Positions 1-64,000 of a stretch of DNA of 64,000 nt are shown piece by piece. Numbering within the stretch: position 1 is the first letter of the stretch; the number at the start of each line of letters is the position of its first letter. The notes under the pieces are model-generated. The model did not search any database and was not told the DNA's origin. It saw only the letters and a list, made by a program, of their open reading frames with translations. The stretch lies in contig JANPWX010000215.1 of the NCBI GenBank assembly GCA_024734555.1, forward strand, positions 554,182-618,181, written 5' to 3'. The position numbers and the translations under genes were made by a program. Origin of the DNA: Trochalopteron elliotii. Lineage: Eukaryota > Chordata > Aves > Passeriformes > Leiothrichidae.

Positions 1-834
1 CTTGAATCATCAGAATCAATTACATCAAATTTAATAAACTTCACAATAAAAACAGCTAATCAATTGCCACTGTTTTCATCTGCCATAGGGCTTCTGCAGC
101 TGTTTTTATTTTAAAACAATCCACTACTGAACCAGAATATGCAACTGGAGTGAAGCATATTAAATCAAGATGAACATTATGTGTGTAGAAAGATCAATTC
201 ATAATTTTGCCAGGACGATGAAGTGCCCTGTTGTCCCAAGCCTGAAAGCACAGCACTGACAATCCTCTCAGCTGGCCTGGGTGTGACTCCACAGCTCAGG
301 CTGCTGCTGAGTATGTGCCAGAAACTTTAGTAGTAGGGAAGTATTGTTTGTAACTCTGTACTTTGCATTAACAATATCTATTTGTAGGATGGTTTCCTGC
401 TCTTGTTTTCAACTTCACTAAATCTTTATGATGATAATGCATTGTACGCAGGGATTTCAGTTGCTTTTCTTTAAGCAAAATCAATTACATTTTAAATACC
501 TCTGACTTGTTTTTTTTTTTTTTTAATTTGAAAGTGTGGAAATAAACTGCACTGCAAATGATTCAAAGCTTAATTAATTTCAAAGATTACCTTTTACAAG
601 AAATCAATGCTAAATATGAACTATTTGGTAGTGCAGTTTGTGTGAGGAAGAGGGAAAGGAAAAAACCCTGCACGCGTGGTTTGCCTTGTGTGAAAGAGAT
701 GATCATTCTGATGCTTTCCTACCCAAAAACTGGATAAGGATTTAGAACATCATTTGTTGAACCTCTGCAATGTTCTTAATTGTCCCAGTCAAGACAGGAG
801 TTTGGGGTTTTGTGCCTTTTTTTGATTGTTTTGG

Positions 835-835
<1 letters not shown>

Positions 836-866
<31 letters not shown>
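836..866 (+). repeat. Poly-T homopolymer (31 T)
   Basis: An uninterrupted T run. On the minus strand it is a poly-A tract and could be the tail of an old retroposed copy, but no AATAAA or recognisable body was found next to it. Confidence 0.9.
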
Positions 867-869
<3 letters not shown>

Positions 870-876
870 CCTGGAA

Positions 877-891
877 GTCTAGAATCTAGAC
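877..891. repeat. Short palindrome GTCTAGA-A-TCTAGAC
   Basis: Perfect 7-bp arms around one base, followed within ten bases by another GTCTAGA. It is directly beside the poly-T run. Confidence 0.8.
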
Positions 892-2094
892 TTTTGTGTC
901 TAGAATTTTGTGACCTAAAGAACAAAAATTTTTTTGAGCCTTTAAGAACAATTAATCGCCTGTTTTGAACTCAATACAGCCTCCTCTCTGCTTTTCACCT
1001 AACTGCTTCAGCTGCTAAAAAATGCTGGAGTAATCCACAAGTGTTTTAGAAACTATCCAGACAAATATAATCCATGGCAAATTTAGCAACCTCAGACTTG
1101 CTTAAAGTTGCAAGAATCTGTTTAATGATTTTGTGGTAACCCAGCTGGGCTGAAGAGCAGCCTGGCTCTCCCTCGAGCGCCTGACACTGACATTTTTGGC
1201 ACTGCAGATAATTACAGCTTGGGCTGAAGAGGATTTCAGGCAAAGAGTCTCTGAGTACAAACTAGCACTCCTAAGTCTACGTGCAGCCCAGTGTAAACCT
1301 TAGGTATTTCCCAGTTAATCCTCTTTGTTGATGTCTTATTTACTGCCAGACCTGCAGCCCAAAGTTGTGAATTCTGCCCCCTCTTAGTGCTCAGGGAAAT
1401 TACAGAGTGCAGAAAAGGCGGCTCAGTGAGAAGGAGCTGCCAGTACTGAAGAGTGGCAAATACTGTGGAAGGAACCACGTTGTACCTTTTTAGAAAGAGT
1501 ATGGCATTGACATCAGATTCCAGGTCTTACACACCTCAGGGCTCCAGCTGGGCTGGGGACTGTGTAAAGAGAAGATCAGGCCATCTTCTCCCATCAGACA
1601 TGAAAATCCAGTGCTAAGCATCTGCAGAACCTCTCTGAAGTACTTTGACACTTCTAGGTTATGGGATGGAATAATGAACACAACAGTTTGGACAGGGGTT
1701 TTTAAAGCTTGCTGAAGGTTGAGCCTGATGAACTCTGGTCAGTTCAACCTCACAGCCACAGCTAGCATGTGGCTTCTTAGATAGGAGGCACCAAATCCAC
1801 ATTACTGCTGCTCAGTGCACACATCCAACAGTGTTCTGCTACACTCAAGAAGAAGTTGGCCAATTCAGTGAACTTGTGCATTTATATAGTTATTTCCAGG
1901 TACTTAGTTACCTATCAGACCATGAAGCAGGGGTTAACTTGAGTGTACAGATAAACTGGTTGTGAAATGCTTCAACAGTATAAAAGGAAAATCAAGCAAA
2001 TAAAAAAAGGCTGAATATAATAAATTGTAAAGCAGGTCCTATACAGTACACAGAGCTTGTGATCTTAACTGGCTACTGACACATCCTCAGGGTG

Positions 2095-2324
2095 CACCTG
2101 GGGGTGTCCAGCTTGGATATCTGGAAGAATTTCTCCACTGAAGGGGTAGTTAGGCATTGGAATGGGCTGCTCAGGAAGGTGGTGGAGTCACCATGCCTGG
2201 AAGTGTTCAAAAGACATCCACACATGGCACTGAGTGCTGTGGTTTAGTTGGCAGGGGAACTGTTTGTTCCAAGGTTGGAGTCAATAGTCTTGGAAGTCAT
2301 TTCCAACCTTTATGATTCTATGAA
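2095..2324 (+). mobile_element. CR1 LINE fragment, 3' end
   Basis: Reads like the 3' part of a sauropsid CR1: GGAAGAATTTCTCCACTGAA, GGCATTGGAATGGGCTGCTC, GGTGGTGGAGTCACCATGCC, ending GATTCTATGA. Diverged and 5'-truncated, as is usual for CR1. It sits just outside the ICA1 3' end. The left boundary is approximate. Confidence 0.9.
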
Positions 2325-2506
2325 CCTTTTCCCCTTCTTTTGCAGGGAAGCAAAGAGACACCACATTGAATTCAGATTTTCCCACTGTCCTTCCTACTGG
2401 ATTGCTATTCAGAAACAAAGGGTTCAGTACTGTCTACAAACTGGTCATCTTTATCTTCAGATGCTTGTTATGTACCGATTCAACAGCACAACAGCATTCC
2501 AGTGGG

Positions 2507-2512
2507 AATAAA
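2507..2512 (+). terminator. Plus-strand poly(A) signal candidate
   Basis: AATAAA followed by GTTGCGGTTTTTGT, a typical GU-rich downstream element. It faces the ICA1 poly(A) signal 24 bp away. It could end a convergent plus-strand transcript, for example from a neighbour on the left, but no plus-strand gene was recognised in the window. Confidence 0.35.
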
Positions 2513-2535
2513 GTTGCGGTTTTTGTCAAAATCAT

Positions 2536-2541
2536 TTTATT
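2536..2541 (-). terminator. Distal poly(A) signal AATAAA of ICA1
   Basis: The plus strand reads TTTATT, giving AATAAA on the ICA1 strand about 790 nt past the stop codon. A GU-rich downstream element follows within about 60 nt. Confidence 0.55.
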
Positions 2542-3207
2542 AAAGAGTTAATGTCACGACAAGCTTAAAATAACACATGCTTCAGAAATAAACTGGATGA
2601 AAAATTCTCAGAACAGAAACAGAAATGGATTGAAGGCATGGTAAAGCATCAGTTCCAAGAAACTTCTGCAAACAGGTGCAAATTCTGTTGGTGCAATGGA
2701 GAAAAAACTCAGAAAAAGAAGCCTCCTGGGCATGACTTCTCTTTATGTAGTGCAGTATGTTAAAGAAGTTAGATTGGAAAGGGCACAATTTCGATGGCTG
2801 CACAGACCCAAATTTACTTCTTCAATAATTAGCTCCAGCACAGGTTTTTCAACTCTGAGTACTAATAAAACAAATTTAGTTGACATTTTAACATAGCAGT
2901 AATAGATATATTATATACATGATAGATGTTTGACTCATGCAGCCTCTTCAGTTACATGATTTTTTTTTTTAATTTACTCAAGAAACATTATAAAAAAATA
3001 GGTTTGCAATTTGTATTTCACTCTTGTGTTAGTTCCACATCACCCCAGGCAAAGACAGTGTTTCAGCAGACAATCTAATTTGGCAAGAAATCTGCCCTAA
3101 TTCTTAACCTCACTTTTTAAGTCCACATAGAAAATAAATGCGAACTCTTTATACAAAACAAGAGCAAGTAACTGTACCTATAGAAAAGGGGATTAATTCC
3201 CTTTAGT

Positions 3208-3213
3208 TTTATT
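3208..3213 (-). terminator. Possible proximal poly(A) signal of ICA1
   Basis: AATAAA on the minus strand about 115 nt after the stop codon. Its use is not shown by the sequence; downstream of it the minus strand is only moderately U-rich. Confidence 0.3.
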
Positions 3214-3327
3214 ATCATGGCACATACTTTATAGTTTCACAACAGCATACTAATTTTCATTTAGTTTTTTTAAACTCCAAAATAGTGTTGATGAAGGGAA
3301 GAATGTGAGTTACCAGAGGCAGCTGAT

Positions 3328-57009
<53,682 letters not shown>

Positions 57010-57026
<17 letters not shown>

Positions 57027-57048
57027 GATTCTTGCTTACTTCAGACAC
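57010..57048 (-). CDS. ICA1: ICA1 coding exon 1 with start codon (5' UTR part 57027-57048)
   Basis: The ATG lies at 57026-57024 and the exon encodes MEGHK plus two bases of a Tyr codon, followed by the strong donor GTAAGTA at 57009. It joins the exon ending at 54856 to complete TAC (Tyr) and gives MEGHKYNYP, which parallels the human N-terminus (MSGHKCSYP). Just upstream on the minus strand is TTTCTTATTTAG, a plausible acceptor that would make 57048 the first base of this exon and leave 22 nt of 5' UTR here. That 5' boundary is inferred. The 17 coding bases are too short to be found as an ORF, and the exon was placed by phase, splice site and family match. Confidence 0.9.
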
Positions 57049-57439
57049 CTAAATAAGAAATTATCAATTAATACTAGCATCTGTAATTTTTAAGGTAAAC
57101 ACTAGAAATCCTATATCTTTTCCCTCAGAAAACTACTGTGCTGTAGCATCTTGTTTACCATACTACAAAAGAAAACTTTTCAATCTGTGAGCCAAGTGCC
57201 TTCCTTGTGTAACACACAATTCTCGTGAAAATCCATTACAAATGGATTTAAGTGCTGCCATCAGTGATGCCAATCCTTCTACGTTAGCAAGTTTTTCAAG
57301 CAAAAGCAAATTTATCAGGCATAAATTCAGTGAATTTTAATGGAGCATGCCAAAATTGTCCATGCCAGGCATCACCCTCAGTCAAGTTTCTTCCTCCAAG
57401 TTTTAGCCACAACAAAATTTAATTACTTTTTTCCCTTTC

Positions 57440-57459
57440 TTTTTTTTTTGGGGGGGGGG
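57440..57459. repeat. T10-G10 homopolymer junction
   Basis: Exactly ten T followed by ten G. On the minus strand it reads C10A10. Confidence 0.92.
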
Positions 57460-60400
57460 TTGCCTATATCCCACTGATCTATTTTTTTAAAACAATAGTT
57501 ACATCATTTCTTGAGTCAAAGATGTGAAATTTAATGACCAGATGGTTTTTCTATGAGGGACACCAGAGTTCCTGAGGATAGAATATGATTTGTATGCATT
57601 AGAACTTTAGATTTTTTTAAGTTACTATCTCCAGCTTGGATACTCAAGTTTCCCACTATACTTTGAGCTGGCCAGATGGCATGCACATCACTTCCCACCA
57701 GCTCCTGAGCACACTCCTTCCAGGCCAAATTTAACAGCCAAGCCAGATACTCATAAACAACAAGCACCTGGCTTCTCCTCTGCTGCTTTCAGAGAGGACT
57801 GCTCTTCAGCATATGGTTAACATGGGAAGGGAGGCACTGCAGCAGGATCTGGATGAGACCAAAATGAAGCTGGTGAGATGGATGGTGCTGCTGGGGAATG
57901 GACTTTAGCAAGCAGAGGTACAGAATAAACACACCAACAGGTTCCACTATGTTATGAAGCTAATTGACTGAGAAAACAATAATGGAAAAAACAGCTAGGG
58001 AGGCTCCAGTGCTGAAACTGTACTTTGGCACTAACTCAAGTAAGAAAGAAAAGGGGCTACAAAGGGGAGTCATGATGTTGGAAACATATCTGGCACAGTA
58101 CTGCATACAGATAGTGTGGTTACCACTGGAGAGACAGAGAGACTGGAACAGATTTGCAGGAGCCCAAACAAGGGAATGCAAACAACCTGAATGCTTCCTG
58201 CAAGCGTGAAGCATGTGCACATCCTTTGGAGCTGAACAGAGCCAAATCCCAGATCTCTGAGTCCAACCTCTCTGCTGCCAATACCTGTGAAACTTCCTGG
58301 CAAAGTTCCATGAGATACTGCAAGATTATATCAGAGCAGGAATTTTACCTGAATTGGAATTTTTGTGAAATGTTCTTAAGCACTGCAGGAAAGACCATGA
58401 GAAAGTTCTTAACTCTGTCTTCAAAACAGAGTTTAAATGTAAGAGTCAACAGCTAAAAATGGAAGAAGAAAGAATCTTTTCAGATTGTTGCTGTGTTACA
58501 GAACCATTGAGTCAGACAAGATACAGAACGGACTGCTTTGCTGTTCTTTCTAGAGCCATAGGCACATGCACTATTCACTCATTTTCTAATACCTTTATAT
58601 CCTTGACTTCACTGTTTTCACTGGTCCTCCTTAAGTCAACTGTGGGGGTGTGTGAGTGAGATAAGACCACAGGATTTAGCTTGTATACACATCCATGACT
58701 CAGTTACTCAGCAGCACACTTGGTTTGACAGGAAGCAAAGAAGAGCCTGTCTAGGTGGAATAACATGTACATTACTTGGAACAAAGTATAAGCAACCAGT
58801 ATGGGGAAAAGGTACAAGGCACTGACCTTATTCACTGTATACGTCCTCCTGCTTCTCCTGGAAACCAATGTCCCTACAAAAAATGAACAGGGTCCCAGTG
58901 AAACAGCTGTCATTTGCAAGTACAGCTCATGCCCTTTCTTCCTAAACATCTGACCTCACCTTTTGACTCTGAAATCTTCTTAGTTATACTCTTCCAGGTC
59001 CTACATAGCACCCTTATGCCCTGAGGATATTCTACGTGGGAATTTTTACATTCAAAGTGGACAGTATTTTCATGGTATGAAAATGAAAGCATGTATTCTC
59101 TGTTCTGCTGTGTGATGGGATGCCATTTGAGGTGTTTGAGGGTACAAGATCTTCTGGGATGATGTCCTACAGCCAATCAGGGTGGAAGGAAACAGAAGTG
59201 CAGCCTTAGCTACACTGCCTGATGGAAATGGCTCCTGGCATGTGATATCACCCAAAACATGCCAGGAGGGAAAAAGGTCCCAGAGAGTTCTAGGTAGTAC
59301 AGATAAAAACCATACCAGGGAGATTGTTTATGTAATTAAACAGTGGCAACAAGCAGCAGCCCCAGGGACACAAACTCGGTCCCTGGGCCCATTTTATTTC
59401 CAGTATGGAGCTAACTTTTGGTCCTAAATGAGAATTCAGTTTGCAATGACAGCTTGGTAAGTACCAGCATTGAAAAAACAGAAATGTAGTTGCTTAAAAA
59501 AAAATAGTGCAGTAAATTGTCTCTGCAATAATTTAACAGCTCCCTAATTTATATATTCTCTTACTTCATGTGTTGTTACTGTCCCAAGTCCAGGAACCAA
59601 AAAGGGTTTAAGATACTGGTTCAGCTCTAACAAAGGACACTGTTAAAAGCATATGGCTTAGCCAAAGTGAGATTTTTTTAAAAGAAACACCAAAATCTAA
59701 GTCTAGTCTCAAAAAGTGAGAGGGGAATGGAAACAGCCCAGGGAAGTATCCAAGAATTAAAAGGAACATTTCAAAGCCATTTGAAGAAGAATCCCTACAG
59801 TCACAAAATGCTGGCCCTGAGGTTGCAGAGAGAGACTAAGAATAGCACATAACCTCTCACTATTTTAAGTCTTGAACTCTCTTATGCTTTCAAAGAACAA
59901 GACAAATATCCTGAACAGAAGTAACAAGCCAGTTGGTCTTTGCCAAAACTGACTACAATAGAACCACATGACACTAACTTAAATCTACCCATACTCTCCC
60001 CCAAAATTGCAGTCCAATTTAAAATTAACCCATACAGTTATCATCCAGTTTTAGATATAAAAACAAGTTTTATTTGCCACAAGGAGTTGATGTAAGGTAC
60101 TTCTTTTGTTTTTTTCTTCTCAGTGTATTAAGACAAAAAAAAAAAAGGAAAGTTTCAATAAATAGTATTATACTGACAATGACTAACAAAAGAAAAAATA
60201 ATCACCACCCTATAGGAAAGCATTTGTATTGGGAAGTTTCCACGATATTTGACCATAAAGAGTTGCACAACACTCGTGATCTCCCTGACAGACTTTATCT
60301 TGACAAACAAAAGGGAGGGATGCTCTAGATAAGGGGGTGGGTGTCAGAAGCAAGCATACCTGCTTTATTCACACCAGAGAAAGCAGTGCCACATTCCAGA

Positions 60401-61247
60401 TGACGGTACACAAATCCACGATTAATACTGCACAGTGATGGATCTGAGGCTTCCTGAAGAAGCCAACTCATGGCTCCAGTAATTTTTCAAGTGCTTCTCA
60501 GTGTTTTGAGAGAGACTAATGCTACCTCAGTTTAAGCATTAAACTGAGCTGGCCCTATTCATAACAAGTCTGCTTGGAACAGAGCTGAAAGACCCATTCC
60601 CATACAGAACCAACTGGGGTCACAGGCCCTGCCAAAACCTTGAAAATCTCTAGCAAGTGTTTTTGAAGAGCCACCAAGAAACCTCAGCATTACTTTCCAC
60701 AAACCATCCTGTTTGCAGACTGATGCCAGAGAAGACAGGCACAGACTGGACACTGAAAATACATCAAAACTGTTTCTAGACTCAGCCTGGCTTCAGGTGT
60801 AATACAGCAGTGCTCTGCCACAGACAACAAGAAATGCTGAAACCAAGATGGTTCTGCCAACAGCCAACCATGGCAGAGTTTCTCTGGGTGGCAGACTATT
60901 TACCCACAAATTACTTCCAGAGGAAGCCATAACAGCTGGAATGCACACAGAACTTCATGTTATTTCTGCCATACTCATCATCCTACTGAGAAATTGTATT
61001 AGCTGTGACACTGGAAGGAAACTTGACAGAGGACACCCGTCATCAGCAAGTGGCATTTCTATTCCTATGGAAAATCTTCTGATTCTCTATATTCTCCAAG
61101 ACCACTTGACTAAACATGTAAATTTTTCTGTGCAAATAGGAAAATGCTTTCATGGTGTTTTGTGTGATTTGAACTGCAGTATACCCTAGAATTACCGTCC
61201 AGCTCATGCTCTGTGTAACATTTGTACAAGCTTGCTTTTCTTTTTTA

Positions 61248-61291
61248 GCTTTAGTATATTTTGCTTTAGTATATTTTTAGCTTTAGTATAT
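61248..61291. repeat. Imperfect tandem triplet of GCTTTAGTATAT
   Basis: GCTTTAGTATAT at 61248-61259, 61263-61274 and 61280-61291, with T-rich spacers of 3 and 5 bases. Confidence 0.88.
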
Positions 61292-64000
61292 ATATTTCCA
61301 GCCTAAGTTGTCTGGTTTCCCAAGAGCTGATCAGCTTTATGAATAATCTTTAGATTTTACCTGTATAAGAAAAAGATGGTATGAGTGTCTTCTCTCCAAC
61401 AGCTATACTGATAATAAACAAGTCTGTATTAGTGCCACTCACATTACTTTTCTTCTTCAGTGAGCCTAAATGTAAGGAGTGTCATGTGGCATGGTAAAGT
61501 TCAGATCTTAATACTTTCCTAGGTTATGATGAAATCAGTTTAAAACCCAAACCAACAAACAAAAGCTTTACCCCTAATTCAAGTATCTCTTCTTGTCTGA
61601 GCATTGGTTACATAGCTCTTACTGTGCTCTTAGCTCAGACAACAGATCACACAGAAAAACACCAGGATGCAACCAGAGGCATCAAACAGGAATCTTTTCA
61701 CCTCTGAGGACTGTATGTAAAACTAACTGCTGATCTAATCCCAGCTTCTCAGAACAAAGAGATGAGCTGAAATCCTTGCAAAAACATTATAAATGCTGAT
61801 GTACAGAGCAAATCTAACACACAAAGATGATCCAGCAGTTATGTATGTTGAACAACACATGCTTCTGAGATACATCCAGAAACAAGGAACGGGAACTGAA
61901 CAAACAGCATAGCAGAATTCAGCAACCCTTATGTGAAGGCAATATTCAGCAAAACACACAAAAGAGTCTGCACTTTCACTGATGGAATTGTCCTCTGAGT
62001 CTACTGTTCTTTCCAAGCAGATAATATGTTCTGTGACTCTTCAAATCCCACCACTCTCCATATCCTAAAACCCCTGCAACTTATAATTTCAAATATGGCA
62101 GAATCACGCATTGCAGTTGACTTACTTATGTCAACAGTTTTATCAAAATGAATAATCTTCCAAGAAACTTTTAATACAGTAATAGTGCAGCGATGCTGGG
62201 TAACAAAAAAAAAATAAATTAAGGAATTCTATATATAAAATTCAAGAGTGATAGTTTCATTTATGTAAAATACTTTGAAGGGAAGAAAATGTGCCTAGGT
62301 GAGGGAATCAAGGCCATCTGTGCCTCCAACAGCTCTTGGCTGACAACCTATCTCCTCCACTCTGCTCCCTGGAAGCTGTGATTAAACTGAACCAAGTAAG
62401 TGGGTCTGCAGAACAAGAAGCAATCTCACTGCAAGATGAAGACTAGACAGGGTGCAGTTTTATCTTCCCTGATGTATCTACAAACACACAGACCAGGAAC
62501 TTCAAATGCTGTTTGATTTTGCCTTTCCCAAGCAATAGAGAATATAACAGCCTGTAGATCTGAATTATCCATGTTGTCAATGCAGGAAAAGAATCAAAGC
62601 TAAAATCTAGGTCTTTCAGCATCAAGATTATACACAGAAGTATTCCTACTCTTAAATACAAGAACAGCTACCACTCTAATTCAGCTAAAATGAATCTAGA
62701 GTTCAAGCTATATCTATGACAAATGACAAGATTTAATTTTTCCTCTAAAGCTCTTAATTCTCGATATTGATGCTCTAATCCTGCAGAATCATCCGTGCTT
62801 AGCTTTAAATCCAGGAGTCTTTTCATTCTGTTAGACAACTCAGTGATGCACTTGTTTATTAATTCAAAAAGTTTGTAAATTGGTCTGTAAGTGCTGCATT
62901 AGCAGCTCCTTCCATCCATTACAATTTTTTGTCTAATCCTTTGTCTCCAACTGATCCACAGTTTTGCTACTTATCCTGGAAAGTGTCTATCTTGGAGATT
63001 ACCCACAAGTTCTCAGGAGAAGAAAAATACAAGATTGCAGTATCAACAGAATTACTCTTTCAATCTATTTCAGGAGTTGACACCTAGAAAAGAATTTCAT
63101 ACATCCTTAAAAGAAGCACAAGATAAATGGCACCTGTTACACAGCGAATGCTCCTGCTATATTCATACACCTGGGAGGTGCTGAGAGTGGAAAAAATCTT
63201 CCTGATTGACTGCAATTATCTAACTTTAGTGCCTAAATTACCATACAAGCCTCTCAAGACTAAGTCCCTGTACAGATAGTGAATAGAAACTCCGAAGAGC
63301 AACGCTGAGCACCTCAGCCAGAGCCTCACCACTGAGCTCTGTGCACACAGAAATTATGCTGAACTACAAAGATAAATCATGCTGTGAGGGCAGTGCTCTA
63401 TTCCCCTTCTTTTAGAACTAGGATTTTATGGTGGTCTGTTAAATTACTGTGAGGTAAAAAAAAACCAAATAAACCAGCATACTGAGTAACACTGTCATTG
63501 GGACATGGCCACATCCCCGTAAGGCCCCTGGAACCAATTTTCACTTTCACTACAAACACTTCAGGAACTAACACTTCTATACACAGCTTTTGCCATTTCC
63601 TTCTCCTCTCTACCATGGCCTATGAGGCATCCCAGAAAACTATTCATTTATTCATTTGTCTTGATCTCTCAAAGAATTAAAAAAACCCCAAAGAATTAAT
63701 CTACTCTACCAGGCCTCCCATCTGTGCCAAAATTGCAGAACAATTCCAAGCACATACTTAAAACAACAGAAGTATCATAGAAACTGGAGTTTGTTCTCCA
63801 AGGAGAAGTAGTTTGACCTAATGCAACACACCTTTCTTTTTCACGCTAGTGAACTGTGTGGAGAACAAACAACAGTAATACCAGCAGGTATCTTAAATAA
63901 CTAAGATGCTGTAATTAGAGACTTGCACTGTAAGAAACCAAGTAAAAGGCATGAAGAAATCTGAATGCTTTGGGTCTTCTTTCTGTAATTTTGCAGCACT

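Larger units (their letters stand above)
1..2094. other. Left flank, no gene recognised
   Basis: AT-rich non-coding DNA. The only structures seen are a 31-base T run (836-866) and a short palindrome at 877-891. In mammals GLCCI1 lies beyond the ICA1 3' end, tail to tail. Whether this stretch belongs to its 3' UTR cannot be told from sequence alone. Confidence 0.6.
2515..3327 (-). other. ICA1: ICA1 3' UTR (about 810 nt, 3' end inferred)
   Basis: This is AT-rich sequence directly after the stop codon. The best distal poly(A) signal is AATAAA on the minus strand at 2541-2536, followed by a GU-rich stretch (TGCTGTTGTGCTGTTG) at lower coordinates, so cleavage would fall near 2510-2525. A more proximal AATAAA at 3213-3208 and an ATTAAA near 2970 could give shorter messages. 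The exact end needs transcript data. Confidence 0.6.
57049..64000. other. Region upstream of the ICA1 ATG exon; no promoter or gene recognised
   Basis: Probably a 5' UTR intron followed by upstream DNA, because the ATG exon appears to start with an acceptor. No CpG-rich promoter stretch is visible up to 64000, so the transcription start is probably outside the window. Contents seen: the T10G10 run at 57440-57459 and a tandem repeat at 61248-61291. Several 60-110-codon open frames (for example 58154-58456 and 60848-61189) lack any signature. Confidence 0.6.

Noticed and set aside
57600..59480. GC-moderate stretch that might be a retroviral LTR or gag remnant
   Set aside because: No primer-binding site, polypurine tract, paired terminal repeats or retroviral protein motif could be seen.

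Overview
The window looks like bird (or at least sauropsid) nuclear DNA. It is AT-rich and mostly non-coding. Its interspersed repeats are CR1 LINE fragments with the typical sauropsid 3' tail (…GATTCTATGA). It holds one spliced gene, and none of the marks of a bacterial, viral or organellar genome. Species cannot be fixed by eye.

The gene is ICA1 (islet cell autoantigen 1, ICA69), on the minus strand. I could assemble the whole coding sequence from 13 exons between 57026 (ATG) and 3328 (TGA). Every junction is GT-AG, every phase agrees, and the total is 1458 nt, or 485 residues plus stop. This is nearly the length of human ICA1 (483 residues). Order along the plus strand: 1-2515 flank with a CR1 remnant; about 2515-3327 ICA1 3' UTR; 3328-3449 last coding exon; 10104-10379, 14134-14175, 14293-14355, 17839-17888 and 19918-20012 the C-terminal exons; 26054-26152, 26335-26460, 48612-48810, 50925-51048, 52726-52798 and 54685-54856 the N-terminal BAR/arfaptin-homology exons; 57010-57048 the ATG exon; 57049-64000 upstream DNA. 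No CpG island or promoter is visible, so the promoter probably lies beyond 64000.

The protein is a cytosolic, membrane-associated BAR-domain protein. Its family acts at the Golgi and in dense-core vesicle and receptor trafficking, with PICK1 and Rab2 as known partners. The variable linker (exons 8-11) joins the BAR part to a conserved C-terminal ICA69 region that ends in a strongly conserved hydrophobic/acidic tail.

The most interesting item is an unlabelled 66-nt open segment (34325-34390, minus) in the 22-kb intron. It has plausible splice sites and is in phase with both flanking exons, so it is a candidate cassette exon that would add 22 residues to the BAR coiled coil. Other points are convergent poly(A) signals 24 bp apart at the ICA1 3' end, a 21-bp tandem unit carrying two perfect AP-1 sites, an octamer/homeodomain-rich block beside the second coding exon, several small hairpins and tandem repeats, and a CR1 copy with an internal triplication. 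I saw no RNA gene, CRISPR array, integrated virus or second protein-coding gene that I could support, and no undescribed multi-gene system.
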